Source: Cardinalis cardinalis
Taxonomy: Eukaryota > Chordata > Aves > Passeriformes > Cardinalidae
Direction: 5' to 3'
Assembly (NCBI GenBank): GCA_014549065.1
Contig: JACDOX010000009.1
Location: forward strand, 3,149,310 to 3,213,309
DNA length: 64,000 bases
Each line of letters starts with the position of its first letter. Within the stretch, counting starts at the first letter, position 1. The notes under the pieces were generated by a model. It ran no database searches. It was not told the origin of the DNA and worked only from the letters and a program-made list of their open reading frames with translations. Made by a program: the position numbers and the translations under genes. This document shows, one piece after another, positions 15,001-30,000 of this stretch.

Positions 15001-18000
15001 AAAGAAGGTTGTGAAAGATATGGGAAAAAATATCACAAACATTTTAATTTAAGCTTTCTAGTGTGTATATTCTAAAAGCAACCATTTTATAAAAGATAAA
15101 TGTAATAAAATCAGGTTATTCTGACTTAACACTCCTTCAGAAGTTCTGTTCTCAGAAGTTCTGGACTGGGAGATGAGAGACAGCTGTAATGTCTGGCTGC
15201 AGATATGAATATATAACCACTGTGTAAGGTGAGATTCTCCAAGCATGTAGCTCTTCCATGGCTAGAGTTCAGTTGTTCANGACTGACCTGTATAACTACA
15301 GCTGTGCTTGTATAATTTACTCAAGCACTTGTGCCTGACATTGTTCATGAGGCAGCATATCCATGCTAGGAAATGGGAGTCTGAGACTTGGGAGTTACTC
15401 TGCCATTTCATTTCTAATGCACTGTATAGCATTTTCAGACTTTTAGAGGTTCAGNTCTTCTTTAAGTCAGACCATAAGGTAATGTTTTTGGGAGCAGGTC
15501 ACTGCCTAGAGGGCAGGAGATACCACCTGTTCACATGGCTTCTTACCACAGACCACTGAGCTTTATCCTGGGATGGCTGTACTGACCCCCACAACCAGTG
15601 CTCTTTGGTTACAAGTTGGGTAATGCAGTTACTAAAAAGTGAGGGTGAATCACAGTCAAATTTTTCTCCCAATGGAAAAAGGTTAAATCCTCTCTTGGCT
15701 GGGAGTTCAATTCAAACTGAGATCTATGTATTAGTCTTCTGGAGAAGAGAGATCATTTGGTATAGGGAGTAATATCTTCCTCTCTTCATCCAAATGCCAG
15801 TATAAGCTCAGGAACAGAGAAGGAAACAGGGAGCAGATGAAGCCTCCGTAGTACACAGAGCTCTTCAAATCCCTCAGCTTTCCTGTGGATGGAGTGGTTT
15901 CTCTTTTCTCCTCTTCCTGCAACTCCTGCCACCAAAGGGAGAGAGTCTCCCCCAGCCCCCACTTTCTGGTCTTCTTTAGGAAAGGCAGTGAGAGTTTCTT
16001 GTTCCCCATGATGCAGCTGTATAATAAATTTGGGAGAAAACTGATCACAGGCAGGTTTAATGGTGGAGTAGCAGAGAAGACAAGGAAGAACATAATACAG
16101 CCATACTGATAGAGATCAAAGCTCTATCTAGCACCATAGCATGTTTCCATCAGTGGCCAACAATAGATATCCTGGGAGTTGTACAGTTGTTGTGATATTT
16201 CCCAGAATATTCANCCAGCATTAACCAACCAGAATATCAAGATGGCCGAGAGATGGCACCTCCAAAATTAGTATCACTTGACAGACTTTACTTCCATGAA
16301 TTTGACCAATCAGCTGTAGAACTCATGCAGACTTTTGGCACATGCAGCATTTGTCAAGGGAGTCCACAGCCCAGCTGAATTGCCTGTAAGGAAATAATTC
16401 TCACTGTGTCCCAGTCAAATCTTGAACGTTCCACTGGACAGTTTCTAGTTCTTACAGTGAATAGACAGTGAACAGTTCTGCAGTCNAGTCATTTTACAGA
16501 TTTCCAACATACTTCCTCTATCAGCCATGCGTTTTAGCAGTCCTCTGGAGGGAATTCTAATATATTTAATTGTTCCTTGTGCAGTGGAGAATGGCNCACC
16601 AGTTCTGCTGTACCAAAGAATTGTTCAGTCTTGCCACCACTGCTGCCTCTTCTTCTCTTCATATATTTTTATGTAAAGAGCAGTTAGTAGTTTATGACTT
16701 GTGTATGGGTAAAGTATTGTTTCTGATAAAGATTTTACCATTGACNTGGATTTCATACTTTACTAACATAAAGAAAAGAGCTGTATCTTCTCTACTGAGA
16801 AGAAAATCAGAATTAGTACTTGAAAAAACAATAACCTCAAATATTTTTCAATGCCATCAGTAATTATGTTTGTACAAGAAAATAAAGTGGCCAGGAGCTA
16901 TGGTCTGGGCTTGAGGCTACACGGCACAGGACAGCTCACTATTATCAGATGAAACCACTGGAACAGGATGGCAGTACCCATATTCCCTTTTGTGAAAGGT
17001 CTTTGGCCTAGACCTTTACCAGCTGCTATCTGGGAGAGTACTAGCTTACACATACTAAAATCACAGCTAATCTGTACTAACACAAAAATATGGACAGTAC
17101 TTACACAGTGCTCAAGCACATGTCCTGCCTTTATTGCACAAGCACAGGGTACAGACAGCTGAATAACTAACTAGTCAACATCTTACCTAAAAATGGAACT
17201 TTCCCTGGTAGGGTCAGCATGCAGACAGATCTGCTTTTCCTTCTTGTTAGCAGTTCTGTCAGTGTAGTGACCATCTGTCCAGCTGTCCTGGCCCAGGTGT
17301 TGTCACTGTAACAGTAACAGACCTCTCAGCATTGTGAAAANACTGAGATTTTTTCAACAGGGAAGACTGAGTTTTGTTACTAAGTACAACCTTTGGTTTA
17401 CATCTCTGCAGCTTTCCAGGAGGGAGTTCTGTAAATTGTCATCCTCACAGACACTCCAGCTGTTATGTACCCAGAACTGTTCCTTTATCAGCACAGACAG
17501 NGGTGATAATATGGAAGTCTCTGCTTTTCAGGCTTGGAGGCAGTGGGAAACTTTCAACCCTGGGAAGCAGCAGAGCAGAAAACTGTGCTGATCTTCCTAG
17601 CAGTTGTGTTGCTCATGCTGCTGCCCTCTCTGTGCTTGTGTTCATCACCTTCTGCCCCAAACAGAGGGCTCCTCCTCACCTAGCTGGAGTGCAATGCCAA
17701 GCAGTGGTGATGGTGGTAATTAATGGATGGTTGCTTCTTTCTCTGTAGTCGTGTACAAAGCAGAATCTAATTAAACTTTATAGTCAGATTAGACTAGTAA
17801 AAGGAAGCAGGTAAAGGATATCAGTCAGGTAGATTGTGCCAAGCCATGATGTATGGCTTTCCCAGTCTCCTAAGCATGACACTGACAAGCTCAATACCAT
17901 ACTTACCTGAAATACTCATTATTTCTCCAGTACACAACATGTACCCAGTATTTGAAGGAAAAGACCAGTTAATCTTCCTAAGGTACATCTACACTAGTAA

Positions 18001-21000
18001 ATTAAATNTGCTGTCTTTGGTTCTGAACTATCACTGAACACTACCTGTGCACACTATCAAACTCACTATTTTGCCAAAACAGGGTTACTGCAGACTCACT
18101 TTTGTAATCTAATAATTGNCATGGGTGAACTGTGTTAGGGCTATTTTAATGATACCACTGCATATAGTAAAGATACAGCATATAGGCACATTCTCTGCCA
18201 CTGTTTTACTAGCAGTGACATAATTGTAACATCTTTCAGTAGATGATCCATTTCACTGTTTTCTGACAACTCATGTTCTAAGGTCATATTCAAAAGAGAA
18301 GATCTGGTCTCACTTCTGCTGCAATAGTAAAAACTGGTTTAACACCATTATTCTGGNTTAACAGTCATGAAAAAAACTAAATGTGATTAAAGAAATAAGG
18401 GACATGATGAGATTGAAAAAATGTAAAAGATGGGCTTTCCCCATCAGTTTAAGTGCAAATATAGTGGTAGCTGGAATTCTGTGCCAAGGTGAGGACATGG
18501 CAGAGCAGCATTGTGCTGTGTCTGAGATGCTCCTAGTGAGAGCTGTAACACAGTTTATATAACCATGGGATTCTCTGTACCAGCAGCTTGACAAAGTTTG
18601 CATAAAGATATTCTGAAATACCTGCCTCAGCACAATCTTCCTGCCTGTCTTCTGTGCTGGGACATCTGGAATGCATAATAACATCTTTCAAGGCACCTTC
18701 CACTGTCCTGTAAATCTGGGGCTTTTAGGGCCCCTTTGCTCCATCCTGAGCTTTATGTGTGTTATCAGGGCCTGGAGCAGGGAATGAAGCAAAGGCATGC
18801 ATTTTGAATTATAGTTTATTTTATTTATACATTTATTTGTCTTTTTCTATTAGCATAGTTCAATTTTCATAGGAACAAAAGAAATCCATTAATCTATTTA
18901 ATGGGAAAGAAATTTGTTTCTTTTGGCTTCTGGGCATCTGTTCAAAGCTGGCCCCACTGAGTGCCTCTAGTCTGTGATTATCTAGGTGATGATGCTGCAC
19001 TTCCAGCTGGTTCATCTATCTATACAGGGCTCAGACATTTCTAGGCTGTAAGGTTTCCACCCTCACATTTCAGCATATGTTCAGTCACTTTCTGGCTGAT
19101 TATAGCTGAGCAAATAGTTTATAATGAATAACTTACTCAACTCATTAAACTTGCTTTCTTCTTGTGGCATATCCTCCCAAAGACTGGGGTTTCTTTGGAT
19201 TTGTCTCTGAATCAGGATGATTTAACCACTTTCTATAAACAGTGTGGGTAGATTCAGAACAGTANGTTGGATGAATTCACTATTCAAAGACTGTTGATTA
19301 GTTAATTGCTTAAATAAATTATGCACTATTGTCCACTATTGTCTCTGCTCCCTGCCTGTTTAGATGCTTGNGTAAGTCTTCCTTATTAACTTAAGAGAGT
19401 CATTCTGGAATCAGTGCGACTGAAGCTTCATCCTCAAGGTACCCTACTTCAGCAAAAACACAGCTGTTTGCCTGTTCTTTTGGTTGTTCTTTAGAGCCAA
19501 GCCTTTATCAGCACAGGAAAATGCATCAAGGCATCTTCATGCCTTGTTATCTTGGACTCAGTTATTATCTTAAGAATATCATAGTAGTTAGTTAGAATAT
19601 CGTAGTACTCAATATCAAACTACTCTATAAACATTCTTAGAAGGAAAGAAGTGTAATAAGAAGACAAAATTTCCACAGAACTTCAGTAATCCCGTCTAAT
19701 CTTAATAAAACAGGAATATTTAACAGCTCCATCTGCTGAGTACATTAACTCAAACAGCAGGAAGAAAATCCTCAAATTTCTTTCTGAGAGGCAAGGGTTC
19801 TTCAGATTAATAAATTTTTTTGAGAACAGGAGGCATTGTGCCAACAATATTACAAATCGGAATCTAGCGATGATTAAAGTATGAAGTTGGTCCAGGAGAT
19901 TTGTGGAAGACAAACAAATTAAATCAATGAGAAGCTGCATCTGCTCTGGTAAGAGGACTGCTATGTGTGGGAGCCAGAACAATGACTTGGGTTCTGCCAN
20001 CAAATGCAGAAAAGCTGAAGTGCTTCTACCAGCTAATTATTTTTTCACATGAATAGTCAGTCAAAAATGTAGTGACAAGCCAAGAATTGTGTACAAATAT
20101 GTTGATTTTATGGGAAATTATTATCTCTGTAATTTTTAGGTACGCTTTTCTAAAATTCTTTACAATATTTTATGAAATCACAGTATTGTGCCCAATAGAA
20201 TGTAAGAGTAAAGCAATTGATCCCAGTAGTGTTTTATGTANGTGATAAAGCATTAAATGTCCTCTTTAGGATTTTTTTTGTAATATAATGAGTAATATTG
20301 TTGTGTTGTGAAAGGAATTAATTCAGACAAAAGAGAAGCATTGGTATGAATTAGCCTTTGTAACAGACCTGCTACCAGAATGGTTTAAAAACAGCACCTG
20401 AGAATGATTGGATTGAAAGAAAGTGACTGCTTTGAATGATGGCTATTGGCAGTATTTAACTAAAATTCTTGAGTAAAGCTGGCTATGCTNGACAGGTCTG
20501 TGTCTTTTACTGTGGTCAAGCCTGAAGTGATGGCCATTTAAAGTTCCTACTGACATTTGGTTTGTAATGCACACTGGAATACTATAAAACAAATAGAGAT
20601 ATGGTCATGGGCCTTTTTNGCACCTGATCTGACGAGGAAAATAAAAAAGCAAAAAGGCTCACACAGAATTTTTAATTGAGTTTATAGTTAGGCNGTTTTC
20701 TTCCTTGTACAAAATTTCCATTAGCACCTGTACTCTGGTAGAATGTAACTGTTTTCCAGTCCCTTTTCATACTGTACAATGAAGCNGACAGACTGCATGA
20801 AATTGTGTTTAAAGCTGTCAGGAAATCATTCTGAGTCCCCAAATGTATCACTTTCCTGCCTATGTCCTGGTGGAGTTGCAGCAGGGAGGTGATTCAGCTG
20901 TTGTTTCATTTTTGGGTTTCTGACAAGTGAGGTGTTTGCCAGTCATGTAGTTGTTCACTGGTTGTTTTTCTTGGCCACTGTCCCCCGTGTACCGATATGA

Positions 21001-24000
21001 GACACTATGTGTTGGCAATTTCTCTTGGGATTGCTGGACAGGCTCCAATCAAGTGTAGGGTGCTGAACATGATGCATATTCTCCCTGCTCAGGCTCCCTG
21101 AGGCTGCATCTCTCAGAGAGAAAGGGGATCACCTTTAAAAATAAGAAGGAATCAAAAAAATTTTCTTGAGTTAATAAATGAATATGTCTTGTTGAGACTG
21201 GAAGTAGGACTTCATTGATCTTCCTACTTCCNTCATTTGGTTGAAGGTTTAGTGAGCATCATGGCAAGTTTCTGCCCTTTATCACACAGTGTTTCAGGTT
21301 TGGCACAGTCACATGGTAGAAAGTGCAAGTGAACNCACAAGCTTACAAAATCCAGTGTTCCTTTCAGTGCCATCACCTTAAATTTTTTATAATTTTATCT
21401 CAGAAAATAGACTTCTTGCACCAGACAGCATCTTGCAACCTTTCTCTTCAGAGCAAAGTAAATTTGAAGCATTTGAAAAAAACATTAGGATTGTTTAACT
21501 TTGTGCAGTGCCCTTGACTTCAGTTAAATATGTCCCAAAGACACTTGTTTCAGCATTAAGCTCTGCAAANCCCACCAGCTGAGACTTTATTGCATACAAC
21601 CCGCAAGCTGTGTTAAAAAGGGAAGTTAAAAATTCCTGTGGAGTTGCTCCATGCTTGTTTTCTTAATTTTTGCAGTGTGGTTGTGACCCCACAGCTCATT
21701 TATTCCTCAAAAGCAATGAGGCAGAACTACATGGGTGCTGATGCCANCCCTTCCTTACCGATCTTGGCTTCTCTGCAGGTGAGCAGCTGATAGAAAATCT
21801 TCTCAAACAGACAGTGTAGGCAAAGTGATCATTTAACTAAACCAACGAGGTCCCTCATCATCCTAGAAACATGAAATATGAGAAAAGAAGAACTGAAGGA
21901 GAATTTTTGATTCTTACACTTTTTTGTCTTTGTTTTTATGTTTTAATCACACATTTTAATCTGAGCTTGAAAAAAACCCCTCACGGATGCAAAGGAGTAG
22001 GCATAGGCTCTTCTTCAGGCTCTCTTTGGAAGGGTATAAGGAGTTAAGCTGGTTTTTTTAATCTGGCTTCTTTTGCTCTGTAATTGCTTGTTAAAACCTT
22101 GATCTTTGCATCAGTGACATTGCATGTGCAGCATTAACAAGAATTAATAAAGAAAACTTTTATTTTTAGAAGGGGAGAGTTGCCAAAATTCAGATAATTT
22201 AGNCAACTCATGCATTTTTTTCACAGAAATTGTTAGTAACTTTTCTTCTACAGAGCATTGAACAAATTCAAAACTTCTGCTTGTAAAAGTGCTCTGATTG
22301 GATGTGTATTCAAATCTCATGCATTTGTATCAACATCAAAAGCGATTTTTTCCAATTATGGGTATAGGAGTTGCACCCCACAAAGCGATGCAAGAAGGAA
22401 GAGTGAAATTACTGCTCTGTAACAGAACAAGACAAAGCAAAGAAAGATCCCTAATTAATCTTCCAGTGAATGCTCTGCTTGAGTATATAGTCATTTTGTC
22501 CTTACACTAGATTGTAGAAGTTGCTACTGGCTATAAATATGGGGAGGTTTTTTTACTTTTCATTCTTAATTCCACTTTCTCTACTCAGTGGTTTCACTCA
22601 TTCAAGCTCTTTAGATCAAGAATAAGCATGGCTTAGGCCAGAAAACAAATGACATGTCAGGGTAAAAGAGCCTCCCAACAAGAGCAGGAGAGTACAAAGT
22701 CTCAAAGGTGGTGCCATGATTGGGGATCCTCTTCCTATTTGCTGTGTCTCCAAACCTGGCTGAAGTGGCATAGAAGAAAGATTGCTCATGGAAAACCAGT
22801 CTTTTGGTGGCTGAGGCCTATATTTGCTCGTCTAGACCCATCAGCCTCTGTCTTCAAATAAGCTGGGCTCTGTCCCAGACAAACCAGGATTTAACCATTA
22901 AGCAGATGTACAAAATCCTCTTGAATATTAAAGTGGGGATGCCGAGATAAGAGGGTACCTTTGCANAGCAGTTCATACTGAAATTGCACTCACTCACACT
23001 AGTAGGGCCAGCTGTGTCTTGACAGACTCATTTTTCTCACCTTCAGGTTCTACTTGGTTGCATTTTATTAAGCTTACCAAAGTTGTGTGTTTAACCTTTA
23101 TTTTTTAATGAAAGAGCATATTATGAAATAATCACTAGGCCAAGATCTGAATAAATCTTGGGATATCTACCTGTTTTGTCTCTCAAACATAATCCTGAAA
23201 CCTTTTGAGTTATCAGGTCTGGTATGAACCAGTACATTTCCTAAGTCAAGTCTTATAGAATTCACAAAAAATGCCCAGCTGGGAAGAGCAGAACAGAAAC
23301 CCTTTCCATCTTGTCTTTCACTTTCTGTTCATAACATAATGTTTCCTTTTCCTTAAGAAATAACAAACAGAAGAAAACCCCACCAAACACAAAACTCATA
23401 AAAAGCAAAATAAAAATCAACAAAATATTAAATTTTTGGAGGGTTGCTATGGGCACCATGATAAGTGAGCTGCCAGGAAAAGTTCTGTTTGTGTGTGGTG
23501 CAGCCTTCATGGTGATGGCTTTGTCTCAATTAGTTGTTTATTTAAGAGGAAAACATCTTTTGCTTTTGGTACTGTGGACAAGTTGTCTATAAAAGCTACT
23601 AAAGANTATGACATACAAATGTCCCAAAAAGGAGATAGAACCACTTATTTTCTTCTGCTATTTAAAGTGTTCCTGACCCTGAAACATATTTCTCTAAGGC
23701 AAATGAAATTAGAAAAATGTGAATGTTGTACAAAAAGAGGATCAGACCCATAAACTGTCCNTGTCTGCTCCTATTAGGACATTATTAATGGAATTCAGTG
23801 AANGACTGGCTGTTGCCCATATGAAGTATTTGTTTGTACTTTTTTTGAAATCCTGACCATCTAAAAGATGGAGGAGCACTAAAAAATACACTGCCAGCCC
23901 TGGATCAAACCCATCCAGTTAATTAACATCAAAGCTTGGTATTTGCATCATGCTTGATGACTTCAGGGCTTCTTAAGCAAACCAGTGCCCCAACTATAGA

Positions 24001-27000
24001 AACAGCAAGTAAGGGGTTGTTTACAAGCCCAACTACTCATTTAATTAACTTACTTAGATCAATTTAGGTTGCCAGTCTGTACCACTGCAAGGTCTGTTGT
24101 AAAGCTCAGTCTTCTGAGTTGGATACATGCCAGTCATGTTGAATGATAGCAGTAGCAGAGTGAAAGCTGTGCCCAGATGGACTCTGGGGGCTTTGAAAAT
24201 GAACNAAAGCTCTTTCCAAAGGCAGAGGCAGCGGGAAAGTTGATCCTTCTTCCTCATGGCTTGGCTCCAGTTTTTCTCCAGGAGGCCTGAATGGATCAGC
24301 AAGCCAGTCTGGATCTTTCCAGAGATCACTAGATGGGGACTCCGGGCAGAAAGAGGAAATATTCTGGCCTGTAGATTCCCAAACCCAGCCCAATGACCAC
24401 TGACAAAGACATGCCAAGGTCCCAGTGTAGCACTTGTGTTATTGACTCCATCTGTCAGGGAAAATGACAGCTTTAGATGGATAACTGTTGTAAGCCTTTT
24501 CTCATACTGNTACAATGCTGGAAACATTAGAGACACTGAAATCAGCCATCCTCTGACCCTGCATTGTGTTTATTTGCACAGAGATGTAATGCCTAAATTG
24601 ATGAACAAATCACTTAAAACACAAAGCAGAATGGAAGGATTGTCAGGAAAGAGCGCCATAAAGTTTCAACATGACTTATATGAAACTGGCAAGAAATTCT
24701 TTTGCAGCTCTTCATTTAATGGACAGTTAAGGATTTGGACTAAAATACATAGAGTTTAATGGAATTTTTTCCTCTATAATAAAAGTTGGAGAGAAGTGAG
24801 ATGAGTGACATTGTGTTAAATAGTTTGGCAGTTACTGGTTACAGCTGAGACACTTATGACACCATCTCTAACATGTGAAATGTTTTCCTTCAGGTAAAAC
24901 ACACTTGTGTTCTTCACACTTGTGAAGAAAACTGCTTAGAAAGGAATTATNATATTTGTTTTATGTTACTGCAATGTTAATGTAAATAATGTAATTTATG
25001 ATGGGAAAAAATGTGTGAGAGATTACTGTATAGCTATTCTGAAACCATTTTGGTTTTTCCAGATTTAATTGTGGGTGCATTTGGAGCTGGAAAAGCAGTT
25101 GTTTACAGGTATGTGGTAAATACAATGGATTTGATATTTCATTTCTTTGGTGGGAGATATTAAAATTAAAAAATGTCATATTTGTATTTCCCTGTTGCAG
25201 TGTGTAAAAGGTGATCATTAGAGATTATAAATTCAAACCTCTTTTGATAAATAATGTTTTTTTACCATGCTCAAAACCTGTAATTTTCAATGAAAATTTC
25301 CATGCTTAGGCTTAGCTCAAGCAGCTTCTAGAATGACTCTTTAGTTAATTTTAAATAAGAAATTTAAAAGGCGTGGGGTTGAAAATTAATTTCTTTCCTG
25401 GGGGATAAGTGCTACTGAGAAATTTTAAAGTGACCAATCTTCAGAGATCATGTATGTTAAGACATGAACCATTTATTGAAAATAAAGACTGCTACTTTTA
25501 GCCTCAGTTTAAAAAAAATGCACAAGATCCCACTTTACAAAACAAAAAGTTGTTGCTGACTATGGAGCTTCACTAAATACACTTTTTGATTAGATGTAAA
25601 ATTTGAAGCTACCAAATACATNAACATTTGCATAAAATCTTATGTTCTCTTAGTCCAGCCATGCTGACAGCTCACTTCATTTGAGCATTCATCATCCCTT
25701 GCCACAACATGTGGTCATATTTCTGATTCCTGTCTGGCTTCTTGTTTTCTGTATTCCCAACAGCACCTGACTGAGAAAAGGCATGTTCTGCCTCCCAACT
25801 GAATGTTTGTGACAGCATANGAGTTTTATAAAGCAGGAATGTTGGCTTATCTCAGCTAATGCTGTGGGTGCAGTGAGAAGTCCTGATTTTCCTTCTGTGC
25901 TATGAAACAATCATGCAAATACTTTGCAATGCCATGAATGACTGCACAGGATAAAACATTGAAGAATTAGGTCCACTGTGTATTTTCAATAACAATAAAA
26001 TGTGTTCTATGTAATTTAATAAAGTGAATAGCAGGAGGCCATTTCCTGGCCAGAATGTATAAAATAAGCAACTTGTCATACTGTTGAAATAGAATTTTAT
26101 TACTGAAATTTTCTAGGCAAAAAAAAAAGTTTTCCCTGTTGCATAAAAGTGAAGAGAGTAATTTTATTTTTTAATGTCTTGCTGAAGTAATATAGAGAAG
26201 TAATCATAAAAGCTCAGATGTGGATTAAAATATCAGGAAAGTTAGAAAANGGTGATTGTGTAAGTTACTGTGAACAGTATTGCTGTCTTAAAAAATCAGA
26301 ATCTGGACACATACTTGTTATTATTTGTCTTCTAAACTGCTTGCAGTTATAGATTATCTTATCACTTAATAACAGCTTCAGAGGGATGGTTTCTNTCACC
26401 AGAACTGTATATTCATGTACTCAGCAGAATTTACTNGTGATTATTCCTGATTTACAAAGTCAGTTGTCTCCAAGAAATGTCAGACAGAGTTTACTTCATT
26501 ATTGGCCCAAGATAGTCTATACCAGCTTCTACTTTAACCAAATCATGTTTATTTTTTTTGAGAGTCTTGAAACAGACATTGTAAGTTGGAATATATCATT
26601 ATTAATTCAGAGAGTATAGAATAAATCTGCAAGATGGCCAAAGGACTGCTGTAAAACCCAAAAAGGCAAACTCTGTCCCTTTGAGAGAACTCAGTGTGAT
26701 GAAATGTGTCTGATGTGCCTCAGTCCTGGGACACATCTATTGCTTAACCATAGGGTACTGTTTCTGTGATGTATTAACGTGAGATTTTTTTTTTTGTGAA
26801 TCTCAGTTGGATTCTGATGGGGGAAAAAAANANTTCTTTTGGCTATGAGCAGCNTTATAAAACTGTGTTCTCCCAAGTAACCCTACANCTCTGGCTTCTT
26901 TGCAGTTCAGTTCAGTGTTTTCTCTGCTGCAACTTAGGTACTAATGTGCTCCTTCTGANTGTGGTGAACTTTATTTCTGTCTCCCAGAGCCAGACCTGTT

Positions 27001-30000
27001 GTGACAGTGAATGCTCATCTTATTCTGAACCCCATGATTGTAAATCCAGACAATAAAACCTGTCAGCTCCCCGAGTCTCAGCTTTTGGTGGCCTGGTAAG
27101 TACATGATTACTCAAAAAATATCTTTATCCTCTTTCTCAGATAACTTCCTGTTCCTTAATTTTATTGCAACTCTGAACATCCTCAAAGTTCAAAATGTTG
27201 AAACATGCTCTGAGCACAACAAAACCCCCCTACATAGAAATCTTTTTGGTATTTTCCAGTACTTAGCAGATTGTCTAACTAATTGTGGTTGGTAAAAGTT
27301 GAGTCCTTTGATACATTGGGTCTCCTTCTGCATAGGAGGATGCTCAGCTCCTGGGCAAGCTGCAAAGTCATATGCAATGTTGAGATGAATGAAACATGAG
27401 ACAACTAAAATGGACTAAACACAGAAAGAGTCATCTGTTTGTTGACAAAATGTAACAGTGAAAGTGATGCAGAGCTGGTGGGCCCTCCATTTTCTCTTGG
27501 AGAAAGACAGATCTTAGTCCTTTGTGGAAGAGAGAAGGTATCTGGCTGGCCATCCTGAGAGNAGTTCACAGGATGTTGTTTCTGGCTGGTTTTGGTCAGA
27601 GGAAAGTTTTTTTTAGCACATCACACAGGACAATGTTTCAACCATCCTTAAAAGAGAAACTCTTAACCACAGTAGCGTTTAACTTTGAAAAGAAAAAAAA
27701 CAAAAACAAAAAAAACCAACATAAAAGCTAATTAAANCAATTTAAGATCAGTTACAAGTACAGAATGCTTGCAGGACATTTGGAGGCCAACTAATAGCAC
27801 ATAACACCACATAAAGGCACGTTTACTGCAGTAGAAAAAAGTCACTTTGAAAGGACCCCAGGAACAGTTGACAAGAGAGGCTATTATAAATACATAAGAT
27901 ACTGTTTAAAAGTGGAAATCATAACAAATGAGGAAGCTAAAATCAAAACAGAGCATAAACACGTGCAAGTTGAATATAAAATGGTAGTAAGTCTTTCCAG
28001 AGACTCTGTGAGGAACAGATTTCTAAGATGTAAAACCATTAGAAGCAGGAAGCCTGCCAGGAAGTGGGCTGGACAAAAACAATATTAAGGTGTAAAGAGG
28101 ACTCCAGAAGATAACATGAATGCAGAAATTTTGCACTGCTTTTAAACCAAAGATGGCCAGAGGATTTCCTCACATTGGAGACATTCGTTACAGGAGATGA
28201 GTCCTAAAAATCATCTCANATGTAAGATTCAGCAAGAGAATCTAAAAGAATCTTAAAAATTANTTGATAAATATGAACTGTAAAACATAATCATGAGAAG
28301 CATTTCATTTAAGAGCCATGGAGGCTCTTAAAGGAACTAAACTCTGATACACTTAAACCAATAAATATGTGGGCTTCCAAAGCATATGGGATGGGGTTGT
28401 CAAGAGATTTTCACTCTTGAGCCGTTCTTTTACACTTTATGGACTTCTCATATTTTTTATCATGTTCCTCATTTCTACATCCAGTGTAGAAAATTTCCCA
28501 TCTACAGAGCAATGTAGAAGGCACTTGGTGGAACTGTGNAAACCCAGAACTTTACAAAGCTTTGGCCTTTCTGGATTTTTTTTTCATTCAATTATCTTTT
28601 GTTTTAATAGTTGATATAAAAAAAAAAAAATGAAATACAGACATTTGGCTGAAACGTGTTCATTCATCCAAATTATGTTGTTTCACAACTCCAGATTTTA
28701 AAACTTTTAAAAAATGCTTAATGTCATAATAGAAAAGACTTTGGAACCGTAACAGTTAACAACAGGTATTGAAAGAAAAAAGATGGTTTTTTTGCACAAG
28801 AGGAAGAAAATCTCTCTTAAAAAACATTCTTGCTCTGAGATATTGTTTAGAAAAGGAAGGAAGAAATGCATAATCCTTTAACACTTTTGTTTTGGTTTTT
28901 TTTTCCTCCGCTACAATAAGCCANGAGTTTGGTTCATATCTACAAGAGCTTTAGTAGGAGCATAATTTAATTTCTGTCTGCTTTATTCTAAAATAATGTT
29001 CCCTAAAGATTTAGTTCATGTTACGAAATGACTGAAGAACAGCTGCTATTTTCCACACTGTAATTTTTTTTCCTTAGTTGATATAAGCTTATATTGTACA
29101 TATGAAACCAATTAGTAGGGAAACTCCAACAGGCAAAGAATTCCGCAGTCCCATGGGACAGATTTCTGTATCTCTTAGCCAGCTGTGCAACTTGTATAAA
29201 ACTCTACTGACTGACACTGCAAAATTAGAATGAAAGGAAACCTCCTACCAGAAAAGCTTCAGGAAGTGTGTGTGCATGAATAATGTGGATTATTGTACGT
29301 TTCCAAGTATTAGGAAAATATTATTTCTGCCATGATATAAATTGCAAAGCTGAAGCAGCAGAGGAAATATGCACAAAAAGTCATTTTTATGCACAGCTCA
29401 AGGAGAATTGTCCTGAACCTCTGGAAGCNTATAATTCATTCTCTGCTGTGTGTAAAATGTGGCTGTTTCTGAGTTCTCAATACTAGCAAATCTGGAACAA
29501 ATTCTGCAACTTTGACGGTATTAAAGAATATGGAAAAAGAGGTTTTTTTTCCCCTAAGTGTGAAAGATACAAGTTAATATCTGTAAAAAGAGATAAATAA
29601 ATTAAATGTTTTCATTTTTCAAAACCTCTTTCCACATCATGTGATTTATTATGTTCAAGATTGGGTTCTAGCTGCCAGGATGTCTAGTTTATCTGTGCGT
29701 TGGTGTTTTTATTACCATTTAAGGTCTTATTATCCATTAGCTACCTCATTTGTTCTTAAATTGCATCTACAAAAGTTTTTTACTCACCTTTCACTGATGT
29801 AAGGTGAATATTGTTAATTCTGTTTTGTAGAGGAGCAATAAGTGAGAGAAGTTGCCTGACTTACTAAAAGTTGCATAGAAGTGTCCAATCATGAGAAAAA
29901 GTTGATTTGTAGCATATATTGTAGAATATATTTTGTATATATATGTTTATATTTCTTTTTTTTTTATATTTGTAGACTACATTTTTTAGTTGTAAGTGCT

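Noticed and set aside
15731..16109. Overlapping open frames on both strands (120 and 74 codons)
   Set aside because: No recognisable motif, no splice or promoter context, and opposite-strand frames mirroring each other in a pyrimidine-rich stretch.
17334..17748. 85- and 124-codon plus-strand frames
   Set aside because: Both contain ambiguous codons, overlap in different frames, and resemble no known protein; likely chance frames in a GC-richer patch.
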